From Arthrobacter crusticola (GTDB lineage: Bacteria; Actinomycetota; Actinomycetes; Actinomycetales; Micrococcaceae): a DNA stretch of 64,000 bases. Where the stretch lies: the NCBI RefSeq assembly GCF_004357995.1, contig NZ_SMTK01000002.1, forward strand, positions 248,001-312,000. The letters run 5' to 3'. This document shows, one piece after another, positions 44,091-53,842 of the stretch; within the stretch, counting starts at the first letter, position 1; each line of letters starts with the position of its first letter. The notes under the pieces are model-generated. The model worked only from the letters and a program-made list of their open reading frames with translations. It had not been told where the DNA came from and made no database searches. Made by a program: the position numbers and the translations under genes.

Positions 44091-44804
44091 TTATTCGGGT
44101 GATCGGTCATGGCGCCTGAATAGAGCCAGTTCGATCTCGTCTGCTCGCACTGCTCGTTGTACGCGGGAATTTTCGGACGCCTGTGCAGCCCAGTTGGCCA
44201 GAAGTGTGCAGTATCGCTGATAGGTCTCGGGCCACCATGCAGCGGTTGGCCCCTTGGGCCACACGTCTGCGTGGAGATTCCGAGAGACCACCTGATCAAG
44301 AATCAGGGTTCTGGGTTGGGTAACACTTCCTTGGGCGAAGTATAGGAATTTGGTCGAGAAAGCCGGTCCGAACCACGGTATCCGTCCAGCGCCCCGGTCG
44401 GTGGTCAGTAGGCCGTAGGAGTCTTCTGTCGGAGCACCGTTCTTCACTGACGTCCACGCTGATATGAGGAGTTCGCCGGCCCTGTCCTGATGGGCTGCGA
44501 GCCCGTCCAGCCGCTGATTCAAACGGGATGCCCGCGGCCCTAGCCCCCAGGCGAGCGAGTAGTAGAGCAGTTGGAAGGCTCCCTCCAAACTCGGGGTTTG
44601 GTCTCCAAGGTCGAACACCTCCTGTCGCGTCACAGTGGTCCGGCCGTCATGGGCAAGCTTGCCTGCGACGGTGGGAAGCCTCCGAGCAGCAAGGGCCTTT
44701 CGCCAGCGCTCACCATCGACAGTGACGACATGACCCAGCACGGCATCCTGACCAGGCAGGTTGCTTAGAATGTCGTCGGGCAATGGAGCCTTCTCGTTGA
44801 TCAT
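44091..44804 (-). CDS. Orphan OGG-fold (8-oxoguanine DNA glycosylase-like) protein
   Basis: 237 aa. The HhH-GPD-like stretch GAGRIPWFGPAFSTKFLYFA (about 140-160, HhH loop followed by the Lys expected at the catalytic position) and PRTLILDQVVSRNL (Asp) support an OGG-like glycosylase fold. The upstream helical part is LLYYSLAWGLGPRASRLNQR. Base composition is more A+T-rich than the neighbours and it stands alone between long gaps, a sign of transfer. It probably acts on damaged or modified DNA. The fold call is moderate; the substrate is unknown. Confidence 0.55.
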   Translation of the reverse strand: MINEKAPLPDDILSNLPGQDAVLGHVVTVDGERWRKALAARRLPTVAGKLAHDGRTTVTRQEVFDLGDQTPSLEGAFQLLYYSLAWGLGPRASRLNQRLDGLAAHQDRAGELLISAWTSVKNGAPTEDSYGLLTTDRGAGRIPWFGPAFSTKFLYFAQGSVTQPRTLILDQVVSRNLHADVWPKGPTAAWWPETYQRYCTLLANWAAQASENSRVQRAVRADEIELALFRRHDRSPE

Positions 44805-44963
44805 GTCGTGACTCTAGGGTGTGAAGCCGACAATCCAGCTCAACGACGCCCCTTACTTGTTCACTGATCGAGACCGCGGGCCCCAAGTCGTCTCTCGGCC
44901 CCATCGATCGCGTTGCAAGCCTTTGAGCGACTTCCAAAAGGCGGAAGATTAAGATCGGGAAGG

Positions 44964-45042
44964 TGGTACGGTCCAATTTCGCCCAACCTATTGACCTATG
45001 GCGTCCCGTTAGGCGAGGATCAAGTAACTGGTACGAACCACT
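44964..45042. promoter_or_regulatory. Two HutC/GntR-type operators upstream of the sugar importer
   Basis: TGGTACGGTCCA (44964-44975) and ACTGGTACGAACCACT (45027-45042). The second has TGGT and ACCA half-sites around a CG centre, in the format of DasR-like GntR/HutC sites. It lies 50 nt before the receptor start, downstream of a possible -35 TTGACC (44991-44996). The same motif recurs before the GHL10 gene, and the operon encodes a HutC-type regulator. Confidence 0.65.
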
Positions 45043-45092
45043 TACTTTCATCACCTTTTCAGGTGGCCATTCTGTCAATGGGAGCACAGTCA

Positions 45093-46394
45093 ATGAAGAA
45101 GTTCTCCACCACCGCCCTCGCGCTCTCCAGCGTCTTCGTCCTCGGCCTCACCGGCTGCGGGCTCAACTCGGGGTCGGACAGTGCCGAAGCCAACGCAGCC
45201 GAGGGCGAAGTCACCGGCGAAATCACGTTCTCCACGCTTCAGCTCAAGCCCACGTTCACCGACTATATCGAAGGCGTCATCGACGACTTCGAGGCCGAAC
45301 ACCCCGGCACCACGGTGAAGTGGATCGACATCCCCTTCGAAGGCGCCCAGGAGAAAATCTCGACCGACGCCCAGGCCGACTCCCTCCCCGACGTCGTCAA
45401 CCTGAACCCCAACTTCGCCCAGCCCCTCGAGGAACAGGGCGCCTTCGTGAACCTCGAGAAGGCGGTGCCCGACCTGAAGGACACCTACGTCGAGGGCGCC
45501 TGGGACGCGTTCAAGGTTCCCGGCGAGGAGGGCTCCTACGGCTTCCCCTGGTACCTCAGCTCCGAAGTGACCATGTACAACAAGGCGATGTTCGAAAAGG
45601 CAGGGCTCGACCCCGAGCAGCCACCGGCCACCTACGAGGAACTGTTCAACGCCGCCCGCACCATCAAGGAAAAGGGCGGCGACATCCACGGGATGCACCC
45701 GGCCCTCGAAAACCGCTTCATCCCCGACCTCGCCCGACTCGGCGTCCCCCTGATGAACGAGGACGGCACCGAATGGACCTTCAACACCCCCGAGGCCGAG
45801 GCCTACGTGCAGGAACTCGCCGACCTCTACAAGGAGGGCGTCTTCCCCTCGGATTCGCTGACGCAGGACCACTCCAAGGAGACCGAGGCCTACCAGGCCG
45901 GCCAGATTGCCCTGTTCCCCTCCGGCGCCAACTTCCTGTCCATCATTGAGGAGAACGCCCCAGACATCGCCAAGGCAACCGACGTCGGCCCCCAGATCAC
46001 CGGAGACAGCGGCCCCACCAACGTCTCCGTCATGGGCCTGCTCGTTCCCGAGAGCAGCGACAACAGGGCCACCGCCCTTGAGTTCGCCGAATTCATAACC
46101 AACGCCGAGAATCAGCTCGAGTTCTCCAAGATCGTCACCATCTTCCCCTCCGTGACCGAGGCCCTTGAGGACCCGTACTTCACCGACGACTCCGACGGAA
46201 CCGTCGAGTCCAAGGCCCGCCGCATCGCCGCCGAACAGCTCGAGAACGCCCGCAACCTGGTGCCCGTGCAGTTCGACGACCGCGTGAAGTCGGCCGTCAT
46301 CGGCAAGATCCAACTCGCCCTCAATGGTGAATTGACCGCCTCCGAGGCGCTCGACCAGGCCGTGGCCGAAGCCAACGCCATCACCGGCAAGTGA
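45093..46394 (+). CDS. Sugar-binding lipoprotein of a carbohydrate ABC importer (family 1)
   Basis: 433 aa. Signal peptide with lipobox VFVLGLTGCG (lipidated Cys near residue 22). The mature part follows family 1 solute-binding proteins: EAEHPGTTVKWIDIPFEGAQ, SSEVTMYNKAMFEKAGLDPE, YQAGQIALFPSGANFLSI and a C-terminal ITNAENQLEFSKI. The ATG at 45093 follows GGAG; an in-frame ATG at 45078 is an alternative. It binds an oligosaccharide or aminosugar and feeds the two permeases downstream. No ATPase gene is in the cluster, so a shared MsmK-type ATPase probably powers it (inference). Confidence 0.9.
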   Translation: MKKFSTTALALSSVFVLGLTGCGLNSGSDSAEANAAEGEVTGEITFSTLQLKPTFTDYIEGVIDDFEAEHPGTTVKWIDIPFEGAQEKISTDAQADSLPDVVNLNPNFAQPLEEQGAFVNLEKAVPDLKDTYVEGAWDAFKVPGEEGSYGFPWYLSSEVTMYNKAMFEKAGLDPEQPPATYEELFNAARTIKEKGGDIHGMHPALENRFIPDLARLGVPLMNEDGTEWTFNTPEAEAYVQELADLYKEGVFPSDSLTQDHSKETEAYQAGQIALFPSGANFLSIIEENAPDIAKATDVGPQITGDSGPTNVSVMGLLVPESSDNRATALEFAEFITNAENQLEFSKIVTIFPSVTEALEDPYFTDDSDGTVESKARRIAAEQLENARNLVPVQFDDRVKSAVIGKIQLALNGELTASEALDQAVAEANAITGK

Positions 46395-46482
46395 TCACCC
46401 CGGCCGGGCGGTGTCCCGACAAATCCCGGGACGCAGCCCGGCCGACCGCACCAACCGCAGCACCCGAGGGAGAGAGCAGGAA

Positions 46483-47361
46483 ATGAAAGCCCAGTACCGC
46501 TGGCTGCCGTGGGTGTTCCTGGCCCCGGCGCTCGCCATCGCCCTCATCTTCCACATCGGCCCGTTCCTCAACACCCTGGTCCTGTCCTTCACCGACGCCA
46601 CCACCCTCGGCGGAGGCAAGTTCACGGGGGTCGAGAACTACGCCGCGCTCCTCGGCGATCCGCAGTTCTGGACGTCGGTGCGCAACACGCTGCTCTACGC
46701 CGTCGTCGTCGTGCCGCTGCTCATGCTCCTGCCGCTGTTGCTCGCCGTGCTCGTCGAGAAGAACCTGCCCGGCATCGGGTTCTTCCGCTCCGTGTTCTAC
46801 TCGCCCGTCGTCGCCTCAATGGTCGTCGTCGGGCTGATCTGGACCTGGTTGCTGTCCTCCGACGGCGCCGTGAACCGGGTGCTCCAGGCACTGCGCATCG
46901 TGCAGGAGCCCCTGCCGTTCCTCACCGATACCTCGCTGCTGCTGCTCAGCTGCATGCTCGTCACCGTGTGGAAGGGCCTCGGCTACTACATGGTCATTTA
47001 CCTCGCCGCCCTAGGGAACGTGCCGCAGCACCTCCACGAGGCAGCCCAGGTCGACGGCGCCGGCGGCGCCCGCCGCTTCTGGTCCATCACCCTCCCGGGT
47101 GTGCGCTCCACCATGTTCCTCGTCGGACTCCTCGGCGCCATCGCCTCAATGAAGGTCTTCGCCGAGATCTTTGTCATCAGCAGCGGAACCGCCGGCCCCG
47201 GCGGACAGGCCCGCACTCTCGTGTACACCATCCGCGAGGTCGGCCTCGGGCTCAGCGGCGAGATCGGCTACGCCTCCGCCATGAGCCTGGCCCTGTTCGT
47301 CCTCACCATCGGATTCTCGATCCTTTATCTGCGCTCGCAGAGAATGGAGCAGACGCGATGA
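46483..47361 (+). CDS. Carbohydrate ABC permease 1 (MalF/UgpA type)
   Basis: 292 aa with six hydrophobic segments, starting MKAQYRWLPWVFLAPALAIA. The EAA loop is LHEAAQVDGAGGARRFWSIT LP-type, near residues 187-210. ATG at 46483, 89 nt after the receptor; the last 4 nt overlap permease 2. Confidence 0.92.
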   Translation: MKAQYRWLPWVFLAPALAIALIFHIGPFLNTLVLSFTDATTLGGGKFTGVENYAALLGDPQFWTSVRNTLLYAVVVVPLLMLLPLLLAVLVEKNLPGIGFFRSVFYSPVVASMVVVGLIWTWLLSSDGAVNRVLQALRIVQEPLPFLTDTSLLLLSCMLVTVWKGLGYYMVIYLAALGNVPQHLHEAAQVDGAGGARRFWSITLPGVRSTMFLVGLLGAIASMKVFAEIFVISSGTAGPGGQARTLVYTIREVGLGLSGEIGYASAMSLALFVLTIGFSILYLRSQRMEQTR

Positions 47362-48263
47362 GCGCTGTCGCCACCCGGACACCCCCGGCCCGGACGACGC
47401 CGTCCCGCCCGGACCGCCCCCGCCGCAGGAGCCGGGCGAGCATCCGCCGGAAGGCCGTCAACTACGCCGTCCGCTACCTGCTGCTCGCCTTCGTGTTCGT
47501 GCTGCTCGCAGGCCCGTTCATCTGGCAGTTTGGCACCTCCCTGAAGGGCCCGGCCGAATCGATCTTCACGGCCAACCCCTTCCCGGTCTCGCCCACCGCC
47601 GAGAACTACGCCGCAGTCGCGGAGACCATCCCGGTCTTCCGCTACATCGGCAACTCGCTGATCGTGTCGACGTCGTCGGCCGTCCTTAACTGCATCTTCG
47701 CCTCGCTCGCCGGGTACGTGCTGGCACGGATCCGCTTCCGTGGCCGCACCCTCGTCGACATCCTGTTCCTGGCCACCATCATCATCCCGTTCGAGGTGAT
47801 CATGGTCTCGGTGTTCCTGACCTCGCGCTCCCTCGGCCTCGTCGACAGCCTGATGGGCGTGATCCTGCCCGCGGCCGCCACCGGCCTGTCGATCCTGATC
47901 ATGCGCACCGCCTTCAGCTCCCTTCCCCGGGAGATCGAGGAGGCCGCCATGATCGACGGCGCCTCCGACTGGCAGCGGTTCCTGCGGGTTGCGCTGCCCT
48001 CGGTGAAGGGCTCCCTGATGGTTGTCGCCATCTTTGCCTTCGTTTTCGCCTGGGACGACTTCCTCTGGCCCCTCGTTATTTTGAAGGACCCGTCCAACTA
48101 CACCCTTACTGTGGGTATTCAGTATCTTTCCGGCACCTTCACCAGCAACCAGCGCGTGGTGGCCGCCGGAACCATGATCGCCGTCCTTCCGCTGCTGCTC
48201 CTGTTCTTCGCGCTGCAGCGGTGGTTCTTCCGCGGCGTCGGAGAAGGGGGAATCAAGGGATGA
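47358..48263 (+). CDS. Carbohydrate ABC permease 2 (MalG/UgpE type)
   Basis: 301 aa. An Arg/Pro-rich cytosolic N-terminus precedes six hydrophobic segments; the EAA loop is EIEEAAMIDGASDWQRFLRV ALP-type. Its ATG overlaps permease 1 and its stop overlaps the GntR regulator, so transport and regulator genes are translated together. It pairs with permease 1 to form the channel. Confidence 0.92.
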   Translation: MSAVATRTPPARTTPSRPDRPRRRSRASIRRKAVNYAVRYLLLAFVFVLLAGPFIWQFGTSLKGPAESIFTANPFPVSPTAENYAAVAETIPVFRYIGNSLIVSTSSAVLNCIFASLAGYVLARIRFRGRTLVDILFLATIIIPFEVIMVSVFLTSRSLGLVDSLMGVILPAAATGLSILIMRTAFSSLPREIEEAAMIDGASDWQRFLRVALPSVKGSLMVVAIFAFVFAWDDFLWPLVILKDPSNYTLTVGIQYLSGTFTSNQRVVAAGTMIAVLPLLLLFFALQRWFFRGVGEGGIKG

Positions 48264-48973
48264 GCGCACCAAAGTACGAGATCCTGCGCACCGAACTCGA
48301 GCAGCTGATCACCAGTGGACTCGACGCCCACGCCCCGCTGCCCAGCGAGCGCGAACTGATGGCCCAGTACGGGCTCTCCCGCATGACCGTGCGCGAGGCC
48401 CTGACCCGGCTCGCCGAGGACGGCCTCGTCTACCGGGTGCAGGGGGCGGGCACCTTCGTGTCCGACCTGACCAAGATCACCAAGTCCCTCACGCTCACCT
48501 CCTTCAGCGAGGACATCCGTGCCCGCGGCATGGTGCCCGGGTCGCGGGCCAGCACGGTGACGTGGACCGAGGCCGACGCCGAGACCGCCAGCGTCCTCAA
48601 TATTTCCCCGGGCGCCCGCATCGTCCACATGGAGCGGGTCCGTACCGCCGACGGGCTGCCGATGTGCCTCGAAAACGTGTGGATTTCGGCCGAACTGGTG
48701 CCCGAGGACTTCGAACTCGACGAGAACTCCTCCCTCTACGACTACCTCGAGGGCATCGGCCGCGGCCCGGTCACCGCCTCCCAGACGATCCAGGCCACCG
48801 TGCTCACCACCGACCAGGCGCACCTGCTCGAGGTCCCGCCCTACTCGCCGGCGCTCGCCGTCTCCCGGGTGGCCGCCGACGCGCAGGGCCGCGTCGTCGA
48901 GCAGGCCAAGAGCCTGTACCGCGCCGACCGCTACGACTTCCATGTCACCGTGGAGAAGGCGCGCGGACGGTGA
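48260..48973 (+). CDS. GntR/HutC-family regulator with UTRA domain
   Basis: 237 aa. The winged helix (about 5-70) contains LPSERELMAQYGLSRMTVRE and ALTRLAEDGLVYRVQGAGTF. The UTRA ligand domain (about 85-235) has LTLTSFSEDIRARGMVPGSR, IVHMERVRTADGLPMCLENV and VSRVAADAQGRVVEQAKSLY, which normally binds a phosphosugar such as GlcNAc-6-P in DasR/NagR relatives. It lies in the middle of the operon it presumably represses through the TGGTACGnACCA sites. ATGA overlap with permease 2, GTGA overlap with the ROK gene. Confidence 0.92.
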   Translation: MSAPKYEILRTELEQLITSGLDAHAPLPSERELMAQYGLSRMTVREALTRLAEDGLVYRVQGAGTFVSDLTKITKSLTLTSFSEDIRARGMVPGSRASTVTWTEADAETASVLNISPGARIVHMERVRTADGLPMCLENVWISAELVPEDFELDENSSLYDYLEGIGRGPVTASQTIQATVLTTDQAHLLEVPPYSPALAVSRVAADAQGRVVEQAKSLYRADRYDFHVTVEKARGR

Positions 48974-50004
48974 CGGCCGGCACCGCGCTCGGCATCGACA
49001 TCGGGGGCACCAAGACCCTCGCCGCACTTGTCGGAAGCGACGGCGGCGCCGGGCCCGTCGATGAGATCCCGACGCGCGCCTCCTTTGGAGCGTCCCGCGT
49101 GCTCGCCGACGCGCTCGGCCTCGCCCTCACCACGGCCGGCAACCGCCGGATCGACACCGTGGGCATCGGCGCCGCCGGGGTCATCGACCACCGCACCGGC
49201 CGTGTCCTCTCCGCGACGGATGCACTGCCCGGATGGCAGGGGACCGACCTGTGGTCGGCCTTCCGGGAAGCGTTCCCGGAGGCGTCGGTCCGGGTGGTCA
49301 ACGACGTCCAGGCCTTCACGCTCGCAGAAGTCCGGCACGGTGCGGCACGCAGCGCCGGCACCGTGCTTGGCGTGACCGTCGGAACCGGGATCGGCGGCGC
49401 CCTCGTAGTGCACGAGCAGCTCCACTGGGGAGCGCACGACGCCGCGGGGCACTTTGGCCATGTGCTGGTCCCCGGCGCCGAGGGGCGGCCGTGCCCCTGC
49501 GGGAAGGCAGGGCATCTCGAGGCGGTCGCCTCGGGAACCGCCATGACCGAGATCTTCCGGGAGGCCGGTGGAACTGCCGGGACCCTGCGTGACGTCGACC
49601 GCGCAGCAGCGGCCGGCGACTCAGCGGCCCGCGCGGTGCTCCACCGCGGTGCGGAGGCGCTCGGTGTGGCTTTGGGCTCGTTTGCCAACGTCTTCGATCC
49701 CGACCTCGTGGTCATCGGTGGAGGAGTCGCCGGACTGGGGCAGTGGTGGCTCGACCGCGTGCGCACCGCCGCCCGCGCCACCACCATCCCGGCCGTCGGC
49801 GACCTGCGCATCGAGGCGTCAACGGTGGGGGCCGCGGCCGTCGCGGTCGGGGCGGTCAGCGCCGCCCGCAGCCTGCCGCATCCGGCGTCGGCAGTCGGCG
49901 GCACAATGACGGCTGCCGGCGGCGTGACGGCGGCACCGGCAGGTTCGGCGCCGGCCGTCCCGGCGCCCGCCGTGTCGGCGACAGGAACCGGAGTGACCTC
50001 ATGA
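48970..50004 (+). CDS. ROK-family sugar kinase (ManNAc/glucokinase type)
   Basis: 344 aa. The N-terminal ATP site is LGIDIGGTKTLAALVG, VTVGTGIGGALVVHE contains the phosphate loop, and HFGHVLVPGAEGRPCPCGKA with GHLEAVASG is the ROK zinc/substrate motif (one expected Cys appears as His). VIGGGVAGLGQWW closes the ATP site. With NanE two genes on, phosphorylation of N-acetylmannosamine is the best guess. The last ~45 residues are a low-complexity Ala/Pro/Gly tail absent from typical ROK kinases. GTG start overlaps the regulator stop. Confidence 0.88.
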   Translation: MTAGTALGIDIGGTKTLAALVGSDGGAGPVDEIPTRASFGASRVLADALGLALTTAGNRRIDTVGIGAAGVIDHRTGRVLSATDALPGWQGTDLWSAFREAFPEASVRVVNDVQAFTLAEVRHGAARSAGTVLGVTVGTGIGGALVVHEQLHWGAHDAAGHFGHVLVPGAEGRPCPCGKAGHLEAVASGTAMTEIFREAGGTAGTLRDVDRAAAAGDSAARAVLHRGAEALGVALGSFANVFDPDLVVIGGGVAGLGQWWLDRVRTAARATTIPAVGDLRIEASTVGAAAVAVGAVSAARSLPHPASAVGGTMTAAGGVTAAPAGSAPAVPAPAVSATGTGVTS

Positions 50005-51502
50005 GCATTGCGCTGATCCCCCTCGATGAGCGGCCCGTCTGCATGCAACTCCCGGCATCCGTTGCCCGCATCGCCGGTCTCGACTGCGCCCTGCCCCCGG
50101 CGAAGGCACTGCCCTCCATCCGGCAGCCCGGTGATCCCGGCGTCCTCGCCGGCTGGCTTTCCGACCGGATGGGAACCTCTGGACACGTCGTCGTCTCCCT
50201 CGAGGGCCTCGGGTTCGGCGGCCTGATCCCCTCGCGCATCGGAAGCGAATCGGTATCGGACGTCCTGAGACGGTGGTCGGCACTCGACCACCCGGGCGCG
50301 ACGGTCTACGGCTTCTCCCTCGTCCCGCGCACCCCGGACTCCCTCGACGCCATGGAGGAACCCTCCTACTGGAACCCGCACGGCCCGGCGCTGCACCGGC
50401 TCTCGGGTGCCCTCGCGACGGGTGAGGGCGTCGACCAGGCGCGCGACGCGCTGCCTGAGGAGGTCCGCCGGGACTGGCTCGGACGCAGGATGCGCCAGCA
50501 CACCCTGGCGCTCGCTGCCCTGGAACTCACCGGCCGCAGCGTCATCGACCACCTCGTCGTCGGCATCGACGACGCCTCGCAGCGCTCCCTCTCGGCCACC
50601 GACCAGGAAGCCCTCGAGGGCTGGGTGGAGCGGCTCGAACTCGGCGGCCGCGCACTCGTCCAGCCCGGCGCCGACGAGATCGGCGCCGTCCTCGTGGCCC
50701 GCGCCTGCCTCGACGTCCTCCGGGTCCGCGCCCCGCGCATCGGCGTGCTGTGCGCCGCCCGGAGACGCTTGAGCGGGTGGCGCCCTACGAATCGACAACG
50801 GTGCGCGAAACCATCCGTCGACAGATTGAATCCGCGGGCGCGGTGCCCGACTTCGGCGGCGGTGATGGCGGCCATAATCCCGGGGGATGGGACGCCGTGC
50901 TGGTGGTGCATGCCCCCGAGGCTCCCCGCACCCCGCACGCCGACTGGGCCGTCTCCCCGCAGGAGAGCAACGACACCGAGGCAGCCGCCGCCACCGCGCA
51001 GTTGGTGCTCGACGCCGCCGCCACCGGCGCGCCCGTCGTCGGGCTCGCGGACGTGCACCGCCCCAACGGCGCGGACCCGGCCCTCATCGCCGCCCTTGAC
51101 GAGCGCGGGGCGTGGGGGAAGCTGAGCAGCTTCGCCGCCTGGAACACCGCGGGCAACACCGTGGGCACCGTCGCGGCGCAGCTCGTGGCGACCTGCGCCG
51201 GACGCGCGGCCGGCACGTACAACCCCGACGAAGCCCGCCTCGCCCTCGCCCGGAGGGTGGTGGAGGACTACGGCTGGATGTCGGTCGAGCGGGCCCGGGT
51301 GCGGGCCGAGCTCGGCTCGAATCCCGAGCTCCACGACACCGTCGAGCCCGCCGACACCCGCAATCCCGTCCTGCGCGTAGCGGAGGACCGCCTTAACGCC
51401 GTGCTGAAGCGGCCCGGGTTCGAGGGCATTTACCTGTCCGGCCTGACCCTGCCCTGGCACCGGACATTCGAGATTGACTTCACGCTGGGCTTCGGCCGAT
51501 GA
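50001..51502 (+). pseudogene. DUF4127 protein with a one-base frameshift
   Basis: The first frame starts at ATG 50001 (MSIALIPLDERPVCMQLPAS) and runs in the DUF4127 pattern to about 50758. The family sequence then continues in another frame (RPETLERVAPYESTTVRETI, then HNPGGWDAVLVVHAPEAPRT and AAWNTAGNTVGTVAAQLV) to 51502. The shift equals loss of one base in GCCGCCCGG near 50756-50764; adding one C restores reading. Intact members have about 500 aa and are of unknown function but recur in glycan-catabolic clusters. It may be a true mutation or a sequencing error; both neighbours are intact and overlap it, which favours error or very recent decay. Confidence 0.8.
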
Positions 51503-53109
51503 CGCGCACCCGCCTCGCCGACGACGTCGCGGTCATCGGCGGGGGACTCGGCGGGATCGCCGCCGCCCTCGCCGCGGCCGACGCCGGCAGCTCAGTGGTG
51601 CTCACCGCCGCCGAGCCGATGATCGGCGGGCAGGTCACCTCGCAGCTCACCGCACCGCTCGATGAACACCCGCTCGTCGAATCCGCCGGCGTCACCGCAA
51701 CCTACCGCCGCTTCCGGGACCTCGTCCGGGCGGCCTGCGGCGGCGCCGTCAACCCCGGTCAAGGCTGGGTCAGCAGGCTCTGCTTCGAACCGCTCGTCGG
51801 CCTGGACGTACTTGAGGAAATGCTCGAGGAGCACCTCGCTTCCGGGCGGATCCGGCTCTTCTCCGGGCATACGCCGGTGCGGGCAGTGCTGGGCGCCGGG
51901 TCCGATCCTCGAATCGAGGCGGTGGAGTTGGAGGGCCCCAACGGGTCGCACCTCGAGGTGTCCGCGGGGGTCTTTATCGACGCCACCGAAACCGGGGACC
52001 TGCTGCCCCTCACCCGCACCGCCTGGGTGATCGGCTCGGAAGGCACCGACGCCTACGGCGAACCCGACGCCGTCCCCGGGCCGGCCGACCCGCGCGCGGA
52101 GCAGTCCTTCACCTGGGTCGCCGCGCTGGTCCGCGAACCTGTTCCCCTCCCCGTAGGCCCGGCCCCCGAGGACTACGCCCGCCTACGCGATTCCCAGCCG
52201 TTCTCCCTCGACCTCGACGGCTGGGACGGTGTGACACACCGTTACCGGTTCTTCCGCGACGGCCCGGACGGAAAACCGCCCTTCTGGGAGTACCGCAGGA
52301 TCCGTACCGCCGCCTCCGGCAAGCCCGAGGCGGCCGTGATCAACTGGGCCGGCAACGACTACAGCGCCCGCGGCCTGGTCGCGGATCCCGGACGCGCCAC
52401 GCGGGAGGCACGGAACCTCACCCTGGCCTTCATCCACTGGCTGCGCACCGAGGTGCCCCGCGACCCCGAGGACGGGCCCGGCCCGCTCGGCACCGGCCGC
52501 GGCTACCCGGAACTGCGCCTCGCCCCCGAGCTGAGCGGCACCCCGGACGGGCTCGCGGCCGCCCCCTACGTCCGCGAGTCGCGGCGGCTGGCCAACCCCG
52601 ATCCGGTCACCGAGCATGACCTGATGGCGGGCCCGGACGGGCTGGCCCGATCGTTCCCCGACTCCGTCGGGATCGCCTGGTACCACGCCGACCTGCACCC
52701 CCGGGTGGGTCACCCCAGCTCGGTGTTCAGCGAGACGGCGCCGTTCTTCATCCCCGCCCGCTCCCTGGTTCCCGCCGAGGGGGTCGGGCCCGCCAACCTC
52801 GTGATGGGCGCCAAGAACCTCGCCGCGACGCAGGTGGCCGCCGCGGCCTACCGGCTGCAGCCCGGCGAATGGGCGATCGGGGAGGCGGCCGGGGTGATCG
52901 CGGCGGTCAGTGCCGCAACGGCAGCCAGCGTGCGCGGGATCGTTCGAGACCCCGGCCGGCTCCGCGCGGTGCAGGACGCCCTCACCACCCGGGGCGCGCC
53001 GATCGCGTGGCCCGAGAACGCCGTCGCCCACCCAACCGACCTCCCAACGGCCCGCATACCTGCCGTCCCACCCCTCGTTCCCACCAGTACGGAGATCCCC
53101 AGTGCCTGA
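51499..53109 (+). CDS. FAD-dependent oxidoreductase (FAD_oxidored family)
   Basis: 536 aa. The dinucleotide motif is VAVIGGGLGGIAAALAAADA followed by GGQVTSQL, typical of the PF12831-like family. It also has SAGVFIDATETGDLLPLTRT and, near the C-terminus, FIPARSLVPAEGVGPANLVM with GAKNLAATQVAAAAYRLQP and WAIGEAAGVIAA. Members co-occur with glycoside hydrolases and may oxidise a sugar hydroxyl, but the reaction is not established. No signal peptide. It overlaps DUF4127 (ATGA) and nanE (8 nt). Confidence 0.85.
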   Translation: MTRTRLADDVAVIGGGLGGIAAALAAADAGSSVVLTAAEPMIGGQVTSQLTAPLDEHPLVESAGVTATYRRFRDLVRAACGGAVNPGQGWVSRLCFEPLVGLDVLEEMLEEHLASGRIRLFSGHTPVRAVLGAGSDPRIEAVELEGPNGSHLEVSAGVFIDATETGDLLPLTRTAWVIGSEGTDAYGEPDAVPGPADPRAEQSFTWVAALVREPVPLPVGPAPEDYARLRDSQPFSLDLDGWDGVTHRYRFFRDGPDGKPPFWEYRRIRTAASGKPEAAVINWAGNDYSARGLVADPGRATREARNLTLAFIHWLRTEVPRDPEDGPGPLGTGRGYPELRLAPELSGTPDGLAAAPYVRESRRLANPDPVTEHDLMAGPDGLARSFPDSVGIAWYHADLHPRVGHPSSVFSETAPFFIPARSLVPAEGVGPANLVMGAKNLAATQVAAAAYRLQPGEWAIGEAAGVIAAVSAATAASVRGIVRDPGRLRAVQDALTTRGAPIAWPENAVAHPTDLPTARIPAVPPLVPTSTEIPSA

Positions 53110-53842
53110 GCAGTTCCCCGCGGCAGCACCCCAGCCGGCAGGAATCCTCGACCGCCTCCGCGGCCACCTCATCGTGTCCTGCCAGGCCTACCCGGGCGAA
53201 CCGCTGCGCGGCCCTGTCCACATGTCCGCCATGGCCCTGAGCGTGCTCGCCGGCGGAGCCGCCGCCGTCCGCCTCGAGGGGCCTGACGACGTCCGCGCCG
53301 TGCGTGCCGCAACGGACGCCCCGATCATCGGGCTCTGGAAGATCGGTGACACCGGCGTCTACATCACACCCACCCTCTCCGCGGCGGTCGAGGTGGCGCG
53401 GGCCGGCGCCGACATCGTGGCCCTCGACGGCACGGCCCGGCCCCGCCCGGACGGGCTCACTCTCGCCGAGACCATCCGCCGGCTCAAGGAGGCCTCCCCG
53501 GTGCTCGTCCTGGCCGATGTCTCCACCGTCGAGGAAGGCCTCGCCGCCGAGGCCGCCGGTGCCGACCTGGTCTCCACCACCCTCGCCGGCTACACCCCGT
53601 ACAGCCGCCCCGGCCCCGGGCCGGACCTCGCCCTGGTCGCCGACCTCGCCGCCGTCCTCACCGTGCCCCTCCTCGCCGAAGGCCGCATCGCCACCCCCGA
53701 CGACGCCGCCACCGCCCTCGAACTCGGCGCCGCCGCCGTCGTCGTCGGCTCCGCCATCACCCACCCGCAGTCGATTACCGCCCGTTTCGCCCGGCGCACC
53801 TCCGCCGTCGCCGCCACCACCGAGGAAGGCACCCGTGTCTGA
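53102..53842 (+). CDS. nanE: N-acylmannosamine-6-phosphate 2-epimerase
   Basis: 246-aa TIM-barrel NanE. Family features: RGHLIVSCQAYPGEPLRGPV, HMSAMALSVLAGGAAAVRLE, the catalytic Lys in IIGLWKIGDTGVYITPTL, DIVALDGTARPRPDG and the Glu in PLLAEGRIATPDDAATAL. It converts ManNAc-6-P to GlcNAc-6-P, feeding NagA/NagB encoded elsewhere. The GTG at 53102 lies within the FAD gene and the stop overlaps the GH38 start by 8 nt. No NanA lyase is nearby, so the source is probably free ManNAc from a glycan and not sialic acid. Confidence 0.92.
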   Translation: MPEQFPAAAPQPAGILDRLRGHLIVSCQAYPGEPLRGPVHMSAMALSVLAGGAAAVRLEGPDDVRAVRAATDAPIIGLWKIGDTGVYITPTLSAAVEVARAGADIVALDGTARPRPDGLTLAETIRRLKEASPVLVLADVSTVEEGLAAEAAGADLVSTTLAGYTPYSRPGPGPDLALVADLAAVLTVPLLAEGRIATPDDAATALELGAAAVVVGSAITHPQSITARFARRTSAVAATTEEGTRV

